Assembly (NCBI GenBank): GCA_051453625.1
Contig: JBOZIK010000001.1
Span: 108,224,136 to 108,254,697 of the forward strand
DNA: 30,562 nt
Source of the DNA: Welwitschia mirabilis
Taxonomy: Eukaryota; Gnetophyta; Gnetopsida; Welwitschiales
Direction of reading: 5' to 3'
The notes beneath the pieces are model-generated. The model was not told the origin of the DNA. It ran no database searches and was given only the letters and a program-made list of their open reading frames with translations. Position 1 is the stretch's first letter, and every line of letters starts with the position of its first letter. Positions 28,558-30,562 of this stretch are shown here, piece after piece. A program made the position numbers and the translations under genes.

Positions 28558-29524
28558 AATCATGAAGGAGTAATCATCTCTCAAGTATGCATTAGAACAT
28601 CTTTAAAATGATTATTACTTAAATCTATAATGATGCATACTAGTATAGGGTGCAAACCCAAATGTCGGAAACTGATGAAGGAAATAGAGGAATATTAAAG
28701 AGGTTAATTCATTTAAGAAGAGAAATAAAGATTATAGTTTTGGTAATTTTTCATTAAGTATAAAAATAAAAAATAGACGATACATATGGTGGATGTAATG
28801 GAGTTAAAAATGTAGTAGAATAAAGATATGCTTTCATAAATGCAAGTTGATTACCAAATTTATTACCTTGTTGTTACTCATACTAGTCCTTATGTGCTAT
28901 GTTAAAATTAGATTTAATCTTGAACTAGTATTAAATGGACATCAACATAAAACATAAGAAAAATAAAGAGAAAATGATTTTAAAGAAAAGACATACTTTA
29001 TTATAATAATAAAACAAACTTTATGGATGCATATATAAGTAACAACTCCTTAATGGAGTAAATAGAGCTCAACACGAAGGACAACTCTTCTTATAAGTGA
29101 ATGAATTCCTTACCCAAGAATGCTCTAGCATAAGCAAATTCAGTGCTAAGATGGAAATGGGATAAGCCTAAAAAGTCTATATAGGTTTGAATGGTATATT
29201 AATTAGATAAAGAATAAACTAGAATGATTGTACTATACTTTTAGTCAAAAACAAAACTTTTGTCTTCCACTAGATTTGTCCTTTAGTGTTGTATCCTCTA
29301 GTGATGGGTAGATTCTAGTTGTAGGTAGAATCTAATTGTCTCATCTTATAGTGCTTTTTCCTATAATGATTTATCCTCTAATGCTTTATTTTTAGTTATA
29401 GATGGAATATTATAGGTGGAATTTGACTATTTTCTTAAATGCTTTTATAGTTACTCTATTTTAATTTAACTTATGTTTAATTGTTTATCTTTGGTACTTA
29501 ACATGAAAAATGCTTAATTTAAAT
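28558..29524. repeat. Copy 2 of the 0.95-kb block
   Basis: Starts at the first base after the gap at the same point as 27523 (offset 1035) and ends at 29524, where unique sequence follows. It is 32 bases longer in total, mainly from an insertion at about 29092-29130 (CTTATAAGTGAATGAATTCC...) absent from copy 1. Confidence 0.9.
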
Positions 29525-30562
29525 CATTAATCCTATTAAAAGTTCTTGTAACCCCACTCAAAACCACCATTATGGGTGGCTAAGTTGGCTATCTAATATA
29601 GCACCCCACTGAGTGTTTATCAATTCCTAATAAAGTAAGTGGAAAATCATACTAGATAGTGTTACACCCTCACTTTAATTATCCTAATTAAGAACTTTTT
29701 TTTAGCATTATTAACTAACACATACAATGGAGCCTAGGATTTATTCCTATTAGATACTACTAAAACATCATAATATTTAAATTAATTAAATAACATAATT
29801 ACTACTTAATTATAAACCCTTTTAGTTTGCATACCATAACAATGTTAAACTTGTATCCTATGTTTATTCCTAACTTTTGTTTTTTACACACAAAGATATC
29901 TTATATAAAGTTGATGAAATGTTAACTTGTCTTATTACATACATGGATAATGTTTAGGATAGTGCCTAACCCCTATATTAGGAGGTTGAAAGTCACATTA
30001 ATGGCATTCTAACTTGATATCTAATCACCCTATAGATGTGAGTTGCTTATGCTTTACATTCTAAACTATACAAACATGACTGAGCTTAACTCCATAGGCT
30101 TGGACTTCACCTCAATATATTCCCAATACAAGTGATAGGTGGTACATGAGGTGAGTGAATTATTATGAATGACCTTTACTTTCTTAAAGCATCTGAGGAT
30201 GGTGCAACATAATCCTTTAGTACTAAGGGCTCAAGANNNNNNNNNNNNNTGAGTTCATACATGGGTAGGACAAAAGCATGATGATTAAATCCACTTCTAG
30301 AAGGATTTATAATTAAAAGTACAATACAACCCACCTTAATGATAAAATCCAAGTATGGGGATAAATAATTATTGAAATTATCTTAACTTATTTAAATAAA
30401 TACACCATACAAATCCAATAATACAATTATGTGGATATTTAATGGATTATTTAACTAATAAAAAATAATTCTAATCATCATTGGATTTATTTTATGGAAA
30501 CAATCATACAAAAGAAAAATAAAGCATATAAGTGTTATTATGATTTTCTCAAAAAGCAAATA
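29525..30562. other. Unrecognised AT-rich sequence to the window end
   Basis: No coding domain, RNA gene or repeat partner was recognised on either strand. A 13-N gap interrupts it at 30237-30249. Confidence 0.5.
30237..30249. other. Assembly gap, 13 N
   Basis: A short sized gap with no repeated flanks. Confidence 1.

Overview
This window is plant nuclear DNA made almost entirely of decayed transposable elements. It is very AT-rich, has no open frame longer than about 90 codons outside assembly gaps, and every coding match I can make is to a retrotransposon. Ty1/copia RT and RNase H, Ty3/gypsy gag and protease, an Athila-like gag and tRNA-Met primer sites together point to a flowering plant. 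I cannot name the species. I see no intact host gene, no rRNA or tRNA gene and no CRISPR array.

Layout. Positions 1-1046 are an LTR remnant read on the minus strand. Positions 1130-1475 hold a minus-strand Ty3/gypsy protease fragment, and 3890-4850 hold a minus-strand Ty3/gypsy gag fragment, with primer-binding-site-like motifs and an LTR edge at 5105-5238. A plus-strand LTR (1528 to about 3870) sits between protease and gag and looks like a nested solo LTR. Positions 5240-14200 are mostly unrecognised AT-rich sequence with small tandem arrays, three tRNA-like (SINE-like) segments, an AC microsatellite, one unrecognised 94-codon open stretch (7199-7480) and two large gaps.

Positions 14246-24029 are one complete but dead minus-strand Ty1/copia element of Sirevirus-like layout. 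It has a 5-bp target-site duplication (AACAT), two LTRs, a PBS, gag with a zinc knuckle, protease, integrase, RT and RNase H. An extra ORF with an acidic tail lies between RNase H and the 3' LTR. Positions 24029-27520 hold a plus-strand Athila-like gypsy remnant (LTR-like promoter, gag, protease). Positions 27523-29524 are two copies of one sequence around a gap, and the remainder to 30562 is unrecognised.

The strongest general observation concerns the assembly. All four gaps of exactly 100 N, plus the 333-N gap, lie between two diverged copies of the same sequence, with one copy ending at the gap and the other starting right after it. This is the signature of unmerged overlapping contigs (alleles or near-identical repeats), so several apparent tandem duplications may not be real. 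I found no convincing new biological system. The best candidates for a second look are the extra acidic ORF of the copia element, the G-rich expansion in its 3' LTR, and the GGTCAACC/GGTCGACC motif clusters shared by several LTRs.
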